64,000 nt of DNA from Kiritimatiellota bacterium B12222 (GCA_029719485.1 CP120722.1:4368028-4432027), one strand, 5' to 3'. Counted from the first letter of the stretch, positions 44,736-54,229 are shown. The notes: generated from the sequence alone by a model not told the origin. Program-made: numbers and translations.

Positions 44736-45990
44736 CGCCCCACAGGAGCATTTCAAACCCAATTTTGGCGGTGTACTCTTCGTCCCAATCGTTTTCATCC
44801 GCCCAATTGACGGAGGGTCCAATAATGTAATACACAAAATCTTTATACAGAGGCCCTTTTAAGAACAGCGTAAGCTCAGCTTTCAACGTCGCCACTTCAT
44901 TTCCAGTGACCTGCACTTTGATCCCTGTTCCCCGAGCCACTTCATCGGCTCCAATCCGTTTCCCATAATCATCAGGCTTCAACAGTTGCGAGGCATACCC
45001 GATGACCGTTGTACTATCCCAACTGTAGCCTCCACCATCACTCCCATACTGATAGCTATCCATATCCGCTGCATTTTCTTTATCTTGCTTCTCCTGATCC
45101 TGCGTCCACTTCAGCGACAAGGCCTGACGATACATCATGCGATGTCTCCAACGATTAAACAACAGAGAGGTCAATCCCCCAAATCCGTCCTCACTTTCCC
45201 AAAATGGTTTTACCTGAGGAATCACACTCCAATGCTCACCCAACATGTATTCTGGAGACCAGATCACATACGCAAACGGTTCAGGGGGCCATTTGGTCTT
45301 CACACCTGCAGACGCTTTCCAGTTTTTCATGAAGTCACTCGATGCACCAACCCTTAATGATGTGTCTGAATTCAAAGGACCTTCACCCGGAGCCGCCGTC
45401 GGATCTTTCGTGGAGATAAACACCTTCAAACTTTTCTCTAAATTCGGCAATTCAATATCTGAATGAAAATCGAAGTCCGGGGAAATCTTAATAATGCCAT
45501 CCGTCTTCAAATCAAATTCCATCGCTAATCCCACCCGGAAACGGGAAGGAGGAGTAGGCACCAATTCCTGATCTTTGGGAATGAATCTCGTATCCAACCA
45601 CACCACTGTATTTTGTGATTTGCCGTACAACCAGTTATGCGTACTATCAATCCACGTAACCTCTTCTTCGAGATCCATCACCATCACCCCTGTATTCTCT
45701 GCCGTCAGAACCTCTGCTTCTATGGCATTTTCAACGATCTCCGAGGGTAAATCATAATCAACGACCGCATCAGACTCCTTGGCTATCTCGGCTTCAGCCT
45801 CCGCCTTACTCATTTCGCCTTCCTGCTCAGCCTCTTCAATTAACTCAACGACTTCATTTTCTTCGACCAACTCTTCAATATCGGGAACGGCTTCAGGCGG
45901 CGCAATTATCAGAAATTCTTCAGCCAAAAGTACACGATTCCCCCACAGGAGGAGTACCAGACATAAAAAGGGGGTGGTTCTGTTTTTCAT
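44719..45990 (-). CDS. Unknown exported protein with acidic N-terminal region
   Basis: 423 residues from the ATG at 45990, chosen for its signal peptide (TPFLCLVLLLWGNRVLLAEE). Residues ~25-110 are very acidic (VPDIEELVEENEVVELIEEA), similar in style to the linker of the vWA protein at 4222. The rest is beta-strand-rich with many aromatic residues (WKASAGVKTKWPPEPFAYVIW), suggesting an outer-membrane or surface beta barrel. No family was recognised. It overlaps the cardiolipin synthase gene by 17 bases and is probably cotranscribed with it. Confidence 0.7.
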   Translation of the reverse strand: MKNRTTPFLCLVLLLWGNRVLLAEEFLIIAPPEAVPDIEELVEENEVVELIEEAEQEGEMSKAEAEAEIAKESDAVVDYDLPSEIVENAIEAEVLTAENTGVMVMDLEEEVTWIDSTHNWLYGKSQNTVVWLDTRFIPKDQELVPTPPSRFRVGLAMEFDLKTDGIIKISPDFDFHSDIELPNLEKSLKVFISTKDPTAAPGEGPLNSDTSLRVGASSDFMKNWKASAGVKTKWPPEPFAYVIWSPEYMLGEHWSVIPQVKPFWESEDGFGGLTSLLFNRWRHRMMYRQALSLKWTQDQEKQDKENAADMDSYQYGSDGGGYSWDSTTVIGYASQLLKPDDYGKRIGADEVARGTGIKVQVTGNEVATLKAELTLFLKGPLYKDFVYYIIGPSVNWADENDWDEEYTAKIGFEMLLWGDEKYQ

Positions 45991-46265
45991 AGCATGAGAG
46001 AAAAAAGATTTTTTCAGAAAACCTTTGCGACATCCTAGATACCACATCCAATTTTCATCATGAGCTCAGTTCTTAACGAGGTTGATTTTTAAAGTGATCC
46101 CACAAATCAAGCGAATATGGGGAGTAAACCCCTTATTTCATATGGCGTTACGAGGATCAATATAAATAGTGAGCCAACCGGGTATGAGTTTTCACATAAA
46201 CTTGATATTCGGCTTGCAAGCACATGAGATCCATAGATTATATGGTGAAACCATTCTCACAATTT

Positions 46266-46688
46266 ATGAAAAAATTCTACACCCTTTCTTTTCTCCTCCT
46301 CTTTCCATGCTTTTTCTCCCACGCAGGCGAAGTTATGAAAGGCTTAAACATCTCAACCCCCCTCCTCCTCAGCGGCACCTTAGGCTACCGTTTCGGCAGC
46401 GATGAAAACCCAGATCTCTCCCCTACTGTTGAAACCGAAATCGGCGTAGGAGGCGGCAAAATCATGATTGGATTTGATGGCATGGGCCAAGGATTCGGGT
46501 TCGGACTCAAAGGCTCCTTCCTGACCACCTGGCTTGAACCCGTTGGACTGGATAGTGATCAACAATATTTAGGAGTAGAACTACAAATGGGGAATCCCAG
46601 CTTTATCGGCAGTCTGGGGGGATATGGAAAAATTGAGGGAGACGACGACTCTTGGATCTCAACCCTTAGCATAGGAATTCGCTTCTAA
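46266..46688 (+). CDS. Small outer-membrane-like beta protein
   Basis: 140 residues from the ATG at 46266 with signal peptide (KKFYTLSFLLLFPCFFSHAG). The mature part is short alternating strands with Gly and aromatic residues (GTLGYRFGSDENPDLSPT; GGGKIMIGFDGMGQGFGFG) and ends in IGIRF. A C-terminal Phe is typical of outer-membrane barrels recognised by BamA. It is small for a full barrel. It overlaps the next gene by one base. No Shine-Dalgarno is visible. The 275-base gap 45991-46265 upstream holds nothing recognisable. Confidence 0.65.
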   Translation: MKKFYTLSFLLLFPCFFSHAGEVMKGLNISTPLLLSGTLGYRFGSDENPDLSPTVETEIGVGGGKIMIGFDGMGQGFGFGLKGSFLTTWLEPVGLDSDQQYLGVELQMGNPSFIGSLGGYGKIEGDDDSWISTLSIGIRF

Positions 46689-47512
46689 TGAAAAATATAC
46701 TCCTCCTCTTGGGCATGAGTGCGCTGCTCTCCGCATGCGTCAGCCCACATAAAATCCCTCCTCTAGAAAGCAGCCATGAACCTAACGCCTTCGTTTGGCA
46801 CGACTTGGTGAGCAATGAACCCGAAACCAGCAAACATTTTTATGGTAACCTCTTCGGATGGTCATTTGAAAAACAGGATAAAAACTACAGCATTATTTAC
46901 GATGAGGCTCATAAGCGCTTAGGTGGCTTAATCGACAATACCGTCGATAGTCCGCAACAACAAAACGCACTTTGGCTCTGTGTCATTCAAGTCGAAGACA
47001 TCCTCCTCGCCACCGATCACATTCTCGTAAATGGCGGCGCCATGATCAAACAACCCGTCGAGATACCCGATCGGGGCATCGTGGCTGTATTTGCTGATGA
47101 AAATGGCGCAATCCTCCAAATGGTTCAACCCAGCAAAACCGACAAAGTAAACGAATCTCCACTATGGGTGTGGCACGAACTTATTTCACAAAGCCCAGAA
47201 CGTTCCGCCAAGTGGTACACCAAAGTTTTTGGGCTGGAAATGGAAAAAGCTGAAACGGACGACCGGTATTTCCTCAAAAAAGGAGACACCCTCATCGCCT
47301 CGATCTCCAAAAACCCCTTTGAAGATACCCGCGATCAATGGATCCCGGTCCTCTCCGTTCAAGACTTTGACTCCATCGTAAAAAAGGCTGTCGCCAAAGG
47401 TGGGAAAATCATTCCTTTACCTTCGCCCAAAACATCACCCAAGAAATTAGCGTTGATGCTGGACCCCAATAACGCCCCATTGGTTTTACAAGATAAAGGA
47501 GCAGCACAATGA
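46688..47512 (+). CDS. Lipoprotein with two VOC (glyoxalase-like) domains
   Basis: 274 residues. Lipobox LLSAC (Cys ~18) marks a lipoprotein, unusual for the VOC superfamily. Domain one (~32-150; AFVWHDLVSNEPETSKHFYG ... GAILQMV) and domain two (~155-265; WVWHELISQSPERSAKWYTK ... NAPLVLQD) are paralogous VOC halves. Such proteins bind a metal or a small ligand; function unknown. It shares overlaps with both neighbours in a three-gene run (46266, 46688, 47509). Confidence 0.8.
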   Translation: MKNILLLLGMSALLSACVSPHKIPPLESSHEPNAFVWHDLVSNEPETSKHFYGNLFGWSFEKQDKNYSIIYDEAHKRLGGLIDNTVDSPQQQNALWLCVIQVEDILLATDHILVNGGAMIKQPVEIPDRGIVAVFADENGAILQMVQPSKTDKVNESPLWVWHELISQSPERSAKWYTKVFGLEMEKAETDDRYFLKKGDTLIASISKNPFEDTRDQWIPVLSVQDFDSIVKKAVAKGGKIIPLPSPKTSPKKLALMLDPNNAPLVLQDKGAAQ

Positions 47513-47676
47513 AAATCGCACGCGTATTGAAATGGTTGATTTTAGGTGCCTTTCTCTTGCTGGGAAGCGCATGCACCCTGACCCCCCACGCCAACATGGG
47601 ACTCAGCATGGATTATTATGGCGGCGGATTCCACGTGCGACCCGAAGTCAATGTGGGTGTTTACGGAAGTCCGTGA
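47509..47676 (+). CDS. Small putative lipoprotein (55 residues)
   Basis: 55 residues, ending at a TGA at 47674-47676. It starts in the ATGA that overlaps the VOC gene stop. After a basic n-region, LILGAFLLLGSAC is a hydrophobic stretch ending in Cys, a borderline lipobox. The mature part (about 34 residues) is Gly- and Val-rich (GLSMDYYGGGFHVRPEVNVG). The terminator immediately follows, which supports a real last gene. Function unknown. Confidence 0.6.
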   Translation: MKIARVLKWLILGAFLLLGSACTLTPHANMGLSMDYYGGGFHVRPEVNVGVYGSP

Positions 47677-47702
47677 GATCTCACAGCAGCTTTATGCTTC
47701 AG

Positions 47703-47732
47703 GCTCCCCGTTTTGCGGGGAGCTTTTTTTTA
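47703..47732 (+). terminator. Rho-independent terminator
   Basis: GCTCCCCG / CGGGGAGC stem with a TTTTG loop and a run of eight T. It ends the three-gene unit 46266-47676, and its T-tract overlaps the stop of the convergent MscS gene. Confidence 0.9.
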
Positions 47733-48617
47733 TTCAGAGCCTCTCAATGAGGCCACTGAACTCTTCAGATGTAAATCACGTTGCGGAAAAGGAATCTCTA
47801 CCCCCTTCTCCCTGAACTGCGCATCAATCGCATAATTCAACTCACTGATCACATCAAATTTTAACTCCGCAGTCGCCACCCAACACAACAACTCAAAATC
47901 CAAAGCCGACTCACCGAAACTTCGAAACCATACTTTGGGTACTGGCGTCTGCATTACCCGAGGATTGGCCTTGGCCACCTCCATCAAAATATCCGTAACC
48001 AAATGAACATCACTCCCATAGGCCACCCCCACAGGAATGTGAATACGCACCCGGGGATTACCATAACTATAATTGATCACATATTCATCCAATAACTTTG
48101 AATTGGGCACAATTACTGAAATATCGTCGGGCGTTTTAATCACACTGGTTCGTAAATTGATCCGTACCACATCCCCCCACACCCCATTCAATTCCAAACG
48201 ATCTCCCACTTTCACAGGCCTCTCCATCAACAAAATAAGTCCGCTGGTAAAGTTTGAAGTCAAATTCTGTAACCCAAACCCAATCCCTACCCCCACCACT
48301 GCAAATATCCCCACCAAGGCTCCTAAGGGAATATTGATGCTCTGTAATCCAATATATACCCCCAAGATCAAAATCAGATAGTGCACAAATTTAAGTAAGG
48401 CGTACTCAAGCCCCGGATCCATTCTCATCTTCTTGAACACCCGCTTTTGCAAAACGGAGCGCACCAAAGCAGACGCCACTAACGAAATGCATACCGAGAG
48501 CAGCCCCACCATCAAATGACTAACCGTGATCCCCACATCTTGGACCTTAAACAGGACCACTTCCGAATAGTAGTGATTGAGAGTTTCCCCTAACGATTCA
48601 TCATCAAAAATATCCAT
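47730..48617 (-). CDS. MscS-family mechanosensitive channel
   Basis: 295 residues, the length of MscS. Three N-terminal membrane helices are followed by the pore helix (GIFAVVGVGIGFGLQNLTSNFTSGL, Gly/Ala-rich) and then the soluble beta and alpha/beta domains (RPVKVGDRLELNGVWGDV; VPNSKLLDEYVINYS). It gates efflux of small solutes upon hypo-osmotic shock. It has a 36-base gap from the helicase gene upstream, so it may be cotranscribed with it. Confidence 0.92.
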   Translation of the reverse strand: MDIFDDESLGETLNHYYSEVVLFKVQDVGITVSHLMVGLLSVCISLVASALVRSVLQKRVFKKMRMDPGLEYALLKFVHYLILILGVYIGLQSINIPLGALVGIFAVVGVGIGFGLQNLTSNFTSGLILLMERPVKVGDRLELNGVWGDVVRINLRTSVIKTPDDISVIVPNSKLLDEYVINYSYGNPRVRIHIPVGVAYGSDVHLVTDILMEVAKANPRVMQTPVPKVWFRSFGESALDFELLCWVATAELKFDVISELNYAIDAQFREKGVEIPFPQRDLHLKSSVASLRGSE

Positions 48618-48653
48618 AAATTCCCCTACTGACTGTTAAATACACCAACCCCA

Positions 48654-51600
48654 TTACACTTCAAAAACCTCACCCCTGCGGGTAAACAATAACTGACAAC
48701 GAATACGCTCAAGCTCAAAGCCCATCATATCCGCCAACACTCTGCGGTATAAATGCATCTGAGGAGTATACCCCTTTACGGTTTCTTCGTCCACTTTCAG
48801 GTTTGTCTTAAAATCTTGAATCCACGCACTATCTGCAAACAGCACCACCCGATCAAAAATCCCCGTGATCCACCCCTCAGGCAAGACCGATTCAAAACGT
48901 TGCTCCCGCCACAATCCCGTCACCCCCTCAGGCTTCCGCAATTCCTCCCATTGTAATGCCTGACGCACATGCGCCGCCGCTTCACTGTGAACATCTTCCC
49001 CATGACGCTCAAAAAATGAGGCCTCCTCCACAGCATCCGCCCAGTCGACCTGCTCCAATAAGGCATGCACCCGACTCCCCAACTCCCGTCCATCCTTTTC
49101 AAAAAATCGAAAGGCCTGATCCACTTTCTCAGGGTGCGCACTCTCCTGCGAGGGCTCCAGCCTCGAAAGCGTTTTCTTACCCGAAGACAGCACAAAAGGC
49201 ACCACCTCATGTGTCTCTTCCGTTTTAGCGCTTTCCGCCTTCGCCCAGTCACGACTCCCATACCGCAACAAACAGCGACTGCCCTCAAACGCACTTTCCA
49301 TCCCGTCATTCGCCGGCAACCGGGTCAACAACCAATTGGAAAGCGTGCCCAAAGAGCCAGGCTTTTTAGGAGGAACCGGCAATAAAATCTGTAGCGACTG
49401 CTTCGCCCGCGTGAAGGCCACATACAAGGTGCACATGGTTTCATAAGTTTTTTCAGCAGTAAACCGATCCTGCATCTCCTTCAATTCAGGGATTTGCTCA
49501 CAAACCACTTGTGGAGGAAGCAAGGTCAAACAAGGATGCGGATCATCAGCAGCCGTGCTCACCAACGCGTCCCCTTCTCTCTTCACAAACCCACTGTGAC
49601 TCCCCATCGGCACAATCACCGCATCAAATCCTAGCCCTTTGCTCTGATGAATCGTCATCACCCGAATCACCCCACGCGCTTCATTCTCTTTTAATCGCGT
49701 TTTGTCTACCATACTTAAAAAGCGATCAATCGAAGGATCTCCCATGCGATCAAATTCGATACACAAATCCAATAAACGCTTCAATCGACTTTTGGAAAAG
49801 GCCGCATCCTCTTCTAACGGCAACTGCCCCATCAAATCACGCACCACCGGCGCTAATCCCTCACATTGACACCGTTGCAAAACCGTAAAGGGCTGAATAC
49901 CTAAACCCGACAATTTTAACATCCCCCGACTAAACTCATCCAAGGGATGCGCCGCTGACTTTAACGCCGCCAACACCGCTTCCACCGCGGTGTCATCCCG
50001 CAAGGCGGCCGCCCCCTCCTGGGATACCCGAAACCCACCCCCTCTCAACGTTTCCGCAATTGCCTGACCTTCTTTATTACTCCTCACCAAAATTGCCGTT
50101 TCCGTCCCCGCGGGCAATTCGCGCACCATCTCCAACAAAATCTCATTCGCATCGACCTCCGGATCCACCGCCTGCACCACTTCCGCAAAGCCGGGCAATT
50201 TTTGATTCGCCGCTTCATGCAATTCAAATTCCTCATTCCAACGCGCAATCGCCTCATCCGACAGCGCCTCCACCTCGGGCACCCCGTCAAACACCTGATT
50301 CACCAACTGCAACACCGGCGATGCCGACCGAAACGATAACGACATCGACTCTTTCACAATTTGAGGCCACTCTTCAGAAATCTTTCCAAACAATTCTGAA
50401 TCCCCTCCCCGCCATCCATAAATCGCCTGTTTCACATCCCCCACATAAAAGAAACTGCGCTGTTCAGTCGGGTCCTGTAACACCTCCGACAAAAAAGGCT
50501 CCAACACTTTCCACTGTAAGCGACTCGTATCCTGAAACTCATCCAATAACCAATGCGCAATTTCACCATCCAATCGATACGCCATCTCTACCGGTTCCAA
50601 CAAATCAAAATCAGCCATCAGCATACAGGCATCTTCAAAAGAAAGCTGACCACCCGGCAACATCTCTCCTCGATAACTCTGCTGATACACCCACAAAAAA
50701 CCATACAAGGCCATGGTGCGGGATTGAACCTGATGCAACGCGACCGCACGTACATGTTCCAACAAGGGATCCAAATGCTCCCACAAGCGACCACCGAGAT
50801 CCAAAGTCCCTCGTCCATTTTTGACTTCAGGCCCCTCTCCAGCTAAAAACCGCTTAGACAGCGCATTGTCAGGCAAATCCTGACTCCACACCGAACTGAG
50901 TTGAAAGGCGGCACAGGCCCCTGCCAATTCCGTAAGCACTTGCACCTCTTTCGGCTTCAGATCCATCGCCTCCAAGCCCTTCACAAAAGCCTGCAAATGA
51001 AACTGAGCATCTGTCTTCGTCAAAGCCTGGGGAGGAGAAGACAATACGGGCCCCTTCCATGCCGCCATTTCTGGAAACACCAAAAAATGGCTACGATGAT
51101 CATCTAAAAACTGCTCGATCAATCGTAAAAAGTTCTTTTCAGACTTCCCATGCGTCGCTTCAGAAAAAAGTTGCAAAAAGGTTTGCGACTCCTCGGGTTT
51201 CAATCGTCCACTGCGAAACAATCCATTTAAGACCTGACTCTGCACACGCTGATACTCAGCAGATTGCGCATCCATCAACGAAAATTCAGGTGGCAAGCCT
51301 AACTCTACCGAAACCGCTCCCAACATCTGAGAAATACGGGAATCGAGCGTACCAATACGCAAACGATGAAGGTGTGCAAACAACCTACGCAAATCCCTGA
51401 GAAATGCCTCCCGCTCATGGGGTAATTCCATGAAAGCAGCCGTACGAGCAGCATCTTCATCCGATGAGGCCGCCTTGCGCAGAGCTTGCACAATACTGTC
51501 AAAAATCTCCCCCGCCGCTTTGCGGGAAAAGGTATACGCCCCTATTTCATCGGGAGACGCCCCCATCGCCAACAGGCGCAACACCCGATGCGATAATCGA

Positions 51601-51659
51601 AAAGTCTTTCCACTTCCCGCACTCGCGGAAATACTTAAATACGGAACAAACGCGCTCAA
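48654..51659 (-). CDS. UvrD-family helicase-nuclease (RecB/AddA-like)
   Basis: 1001 residues. Helicase motif I is SISASAGSGKTFRLSHRV with the Walker lysine, Ia AYTFSRKAAGEI, II LLDEFQDTSRLQW, III GDVKQAIYGWRGGD, and V/VI VMTIHQSKGLGFDAV and LYVAFTRAKQSL. The C-terminal ~150 residues hold a PD-(D/E)XK nuclease (GSRVHALLEQVDW; GIFDRVVLF; WIQDFKTN with the Asp and Lys; QMHLYRRVL). It probably resects double-strand breaks for recombination. In AddAB systems addB is usually adjacent; none is found here. It overlaps the DUF2007 gene by four bases. Confidence 0.92.
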   Translation of the reverse strand: MSAFVPYLSISASAGSGKTFRLSHRVLRLLAMGASPDEIGAYTFSRKAAGEIFDSIVQALRKAASSDEDAARTAAFMELPHEREAFLRDLRRLFAHLHRLRIGTLDSRISQMLGAVSVELGLPPEFSLMDAQSAEYQRVQSQVLNGLFRSGRLKPEESQTFLQLFSEATHGKSEKNFLRLIEQFLDDHRSHFLVFPEMAAWKGPVLSSPPQALTKTDAQFHLQAFVKGLEAMDLKPKEVQVLTELAGACAAFQLSSVWSQDLPDNALSKRFLAGEGPEVKNGRGTLDLGGRLWEHLDPLLEHVRAVALHQVQSRTMALYGFLWVYQQSYRGEMLPGGQLSFEDACMLMADFDLLEPVEMAYRLDGEIAHWLLDEFQDTSRLQWKVLEPFLSEVLQDPTEQRSFFYVGDVKQAIYGWRGGDSELFGKISEEWPQIVKESMSLSFRSASPVLQLVNQVFDGVPEVEALSDEAIARWNEEFELHEAANQKLPGFAEVVQAVDPEVDANEILLEMVRELPAGTETAILVRSNKEGQAIAETLRGGGFRVSQEGAAALRDDTAVEAVLAALKSAAHPLDEFSRGMLKLSGLGIQPFTVLQRCQCEGLAPVVRDLMGQLPLEEDAAFSKSRLKRLLDLCIEFDRMGDPSIDRFLSMVDKTRLKENEARGVIRVMTIHQSKGLGFDAVIVPMGSHSGFVKREGDALVSTAADDPHPCLTLLPPQVVCEQIPELKEMQDRFTAEKTYETMCTLYVAFTRAKQSLQILLPVPPKKPGSLGTLSNWLLTRLPANDGMESAFEGSRCLLRYGSRDWAKAESAKTEETHEVVPFVLSSGKKTLSRLEPSQESAHPEKVDQAFRFFEKDGRELGSRVHALLEQVDWADAVEEASFFERHGEDVHSEAAAHVRQALQWEELRKPEGVTGLWREQRFESVLPEGWITGIFDRVVLFADSAWIQDFKTNLKVDEETVKGYTPQMHLYRRVLADMMGFELERIRCQLLFTRRGEVFEV

Positions 51660-51877
51660 ACAGTCTCCGATTCACCCATCGCGCCCTCAATCACGGCCAG
51701 CGCTTTGTCTTTTAGATCCTCAGGCACACTCAGAAACACATACGCACCCACCCCGCCTTCCCCAAAAATAGAGTCATCACTATGAATCATAAATGGAATT
51801 TCAGAAGCATCCAGTAAATGCCCGGTGGTTTCAGCTTCGAGTCTATTGTTAAAGTTTGCAATACGTATAAAGTCCAT
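51656..51877 (-). CDS. DUF2007-type putative signal-transducing protein
   Basis: 73 residues from the ATG at 51877, which has AGGAGA about ten bases upstream; a frame further upstream (51949) is not supported. It has the DUF2007 pattern: FIRIANFNNRLEAETTGHLL, GVGAYVFLSVPEDLKDKAL. It is a small ferredoxin-like fold of unknown function. Its stop overlaps the helicase start, so they are translationally coupled. Confidence 0.75.
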   Translation of the reverse strand: MDFIRIANFNNRLEAETTGHLLDASEIPFMIHSDDSIFGEGGVGAYVFLSVPEDLKDKALAVIEGAMGESETV

Positions 51878-51963
51878 AAAATGATCTCCTTTTTCATAGT
51901 GTAAGACCGAAAGGGAGAAGAAGAAAGCGGAAACACGGAGGAGTTTCAAATGAAATCTGCCAC

Positions 51964-51983
51964 TCTAGCAGTCTGAGCGCAGA
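51964..51983. repeat. Short inverted repeat upstream of DUF2007 gene
   Basis: AGTCTG and CAGACT enclose AGCG within the 205-base gap between the DUF2007 start and the sensor-kinase stop. It may be a weak terminator or operator. Little else is recognisable in the gap. Confidence 0.3.
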
Positions 51984-52082
51984 CTCACCACCTCCCAAAA
52001 GCACTTCAACAGGACTAATGCCCCTAAACGGAGCCCCTTAATCAAACAGCTAGCACTTTCCTACCTATGTAACCCCAGGGCT

Positions 52083-53567
52083 TTATTCGGCCCGATCTTC
52101 ATCCGCTTTCGGGAAACGAAGCTCTACCAGAAAGTGATGTTCATCAGGCAAGATATACGTCACCTCTACACCCAAAAGCATGCAGAGATTTCTGACAATG
52201 GAAAGCCCCAGTCCGAAATGCTCACCACTGGTACGCGAAGGGTCTTTTTGCCAAAACGGTTCTGAAATTCGTGCCAAATCGCTTTGCGTAAACACATCCA
52301 CCTCATTTTCAAACTGTAAACAAACCTCCGCATTCCTTTGGGTCATCCGACAGAAAAACGGACTCCCGGGCACCCGATGATTCGCGGCGTTATACAGTAA
52401 ATTTTGCAAGAGAATTTTCAATAGCGCCGGATCTGAAACGACCTCCAGTTCTTCATCCCATTGACAAGTTAACTCCTCAAATTCTCGGCCCGATATACAG
52501 TCGGAAAGAAAACCTCCTAACTCAAAACGTTCACATACGTCCACGCCGCCCCCCTGTTCAGCACGACTCAAGATCAACAAGCGATTTACCAGCATTTCCA
52601 TGCGGGTGGAGATCTGTTGCACTTCACTAAAATAGCGAAGCACCTCCTGTTCATCCCCAGGATACTTACCACCCATTTCTGCAATCAATTTCAGTTCAGC
52701 CACCGGGGTGCGTAATTCATGCGAAACATGAGTACTAAACGATTTTTCGCGAATTAATGTCGCCTGAACCCGCTCCAACAGCATATTCAAGGCATGTTCA
52801 ATTTCCACCAATTCACCTGGCGCAAAGGGTAAATTTATTTTGTTTTCGGCATCCGTCGGCTCAATTTTCTTAATCTGTAAATTCAGTTCCCGCAGACTTT
52901 TCAGTCCCCGCCGAACCAGGAAGCGGGTGAGTAAAAATATTCCCGCAAGTAACACCATGCCCAATAGAAGAAATGAAAACGTTAACTGTTGAATTTGAGA
53001 AGCCAAAGGCTGGCGGTCGCGTGCCACTACAGCCGTAAGCCATAACCCCTCGACCTCCACATCATCCGGCAACACATATTCGATTTCATAGATTGCTGAT
53101 CCGTTACCGGGCAATAAGGCGGCTTCCTCCGCCTTTTCCTCTTCGGTTAAAACCTCGATATGCTCGCGACGGGGTTCAAATTTGGTTTGGACTACCCTGA
53201 CCTTTCCAAGTTTTTCCGAATCCCAATCCTGAAACGATACGGCTTTGTCGTCAGCCAATACCGGCAATGCAATACCTTGAGATGAAGGAGATTGCGCAAT
53301 CAAAGTGCCATCCGGCAAATAAAAATTAAAGTAACGCCCCTTTTGTAAAAACTCCGGCATGATATCGGTGAAGAAATCAATATCAATCATCCGCCCTTCA
53401 AGTTCAACCAATGAAATCATCGCTTTCATTTGCGCTTCCAAGGTCAGATCAAACTCCCGCAAACTTTTATAATGAATGTAACGTAAAAAAAGTCCGCCAC
53501 AAATCAACAGATACGCACTGATGACGGCAAATATACTCCACGAAATATGATGCTGAATCGACTTCAT
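52083..53567 (-). CDS. Sensor histidine kinase (PmrB-like candidate)
   Basis: 494 residues. Helix 1 (~10-30) and helix 2 (~195-217) bracket a periplasmic domain of ~165 residues. HAMP and a dimerisation helix follow with phosphoacceptor His283 in VSHELRTPVAELK. The ATPase domain has an N-box (LLYNAANHR) and a G-box (FGLGLSIVRN). The periplasmic domain contains an acidic stretch at 141-148 (TEEEKAEE, including a Glu-x-x-Glu) reminiscent of the Fe(III)-sensing ExxE of PmrB; this is suggestive only. It overlaps the response-regulator gene by four bases. Confidence 0.95.
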   Translation of the reverse strand: MKSIQHHISWSIFAVISAYLLICGGLFLRYIHYKSLREFDLTLEAQMKAMISLVELEGRMIDIDFFTDIMPEFLQKGRYFNFYLPDGTLIAQSPSSQGIALPVLADDKAVSFQDWDSEKLGKVRVVQTKFEPRREHIEVLTEEEKAEEAALLPGNGSAIYEIEYVLPDDVEVEGLWLTAVVARDRQPLASQIQQLTFSFLLLGMVLLAGIFLLTRFLVRRGLKSLRELNLQIKKIEPTDAENKINLPFAPGELVEIEHALNMLLERVQATLIREKSFSTHVSHELRTPVAELKLIAEMGGKYPGDEQEVLRYFSEVQQISTRMEMLVNRLLILSRAEQGGGVDVCERFELGGFLSDCISGREFEELTCQWDEELEVVSDPALLKILLQNLLYNAANHRVPGSPFFCRMTQRNAEVCLQFENEVDVFTQSDLARISEPFWQKDPSRTSGEHFGLGLSIVRNLCMLLGVEVTYILPDEHHFLVELRFPKADEDRAE

Positions 53568-54229
53568 TGTTTCTCAAGGAAATAGCCAAAACCCCGACGG
53601 GTCACTACCCGTGCAGACTCACTGCCTAATTTCTTTCTGAGCGTACATACCAACACTTCTACGACTTTAGAACCAGCTTCATTCTCCGAATTTTGCAAAA
53701 AGGTTGCCAGTTGTTCTTTTGAAAAAACCTGTCCCGGACTTAAGGCCAGCCGTTCAAGAATCGCATATTCTCCGGGCGTAAGTTTTAAAACCTGATCATA
53801 AAGATACGCCTGCTTTTCGAAGGTGTTGATGCGGAGCTGTCCCATGTGGAGGTCAGGATTCTTATTCTGATGCCCCCGGCGCACCAAGGTGGCAATCCGG
53901 GCATGCAATTCTTCAAAAGAAAAAGGCTTCACCAAGTAATCATCCGCCCCCAAACGCAAGCCTTCCACCCGGTCCGACACCTGATCCTTGGCCGATAAAA
54001 TAAGGACATGGGTCTGATTCCCCAAGGCCCGCAATTTTTTCAATAACGTTAGCCCATCCATCCCGGGCAGTAACAAATCCAAAATAATCACATCAAAACG
54101 ATGGTGACGCGCAAACAAAAACCCCTCCTCACCATCCATCGCACTCTCCACCGTATACCCACAGCGCTGCAGACCATGCGTGAGGGCATGTTGCAAGGAG
54201 CTGGAATCTTCAATGATAAGAACTTTCAT
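53564..54229 (-). CDS. OmpR/PhoB-family response regulator
   Basis: 221 residues from the ATG at 54229 with GGAGG six bases upstream. Receiver domain with acidic Glu7/Asp8, phosphoacceptor Asp51 (IILDLLLPGMDG), Ser79 and Lys101 (VKPFSFEEL). The DNA-binding winged helix follows (~125-221; LTPGEYAILERLALSPGQVF; VEVLVCTLRKKLG; ARVVTRRGFGYFL). Upstream of the gene lies a CTTAAG-type direct repeat that could be its own binding site. It is paired with the kinase at 52083 and divergent from glycosyltransferase genes with the same repeat. Confidence 0.95.
   Translation of the reverse strand: MKVLIIEDSSSLQHALTHGLQRCGYTVESAMDGEEGFLFARHHRFDVIILDLLLPGMDGLTLLKKLRALGNQTHVLILSAKDQVSDRVEGLRLGADDYLVKPFSFEELHARIATLVRRGHQNKNPDLHMGQLRINTFEKQAYLYDQVLKLTPGEYAILERLALSPGQVFSKEQLATFLQNSENEAGSKVVEVLVCTLRKKLGSESARVVTRRGFGYFLEKQ

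Noticed and set aside
50060..50824. + strand frame of 254 codons opposite the helicase-nuclease
   Set aside because: Pro/Ser/Thr-rich low-complexity translation that overlaps conserved helicase motifs on the other strand.
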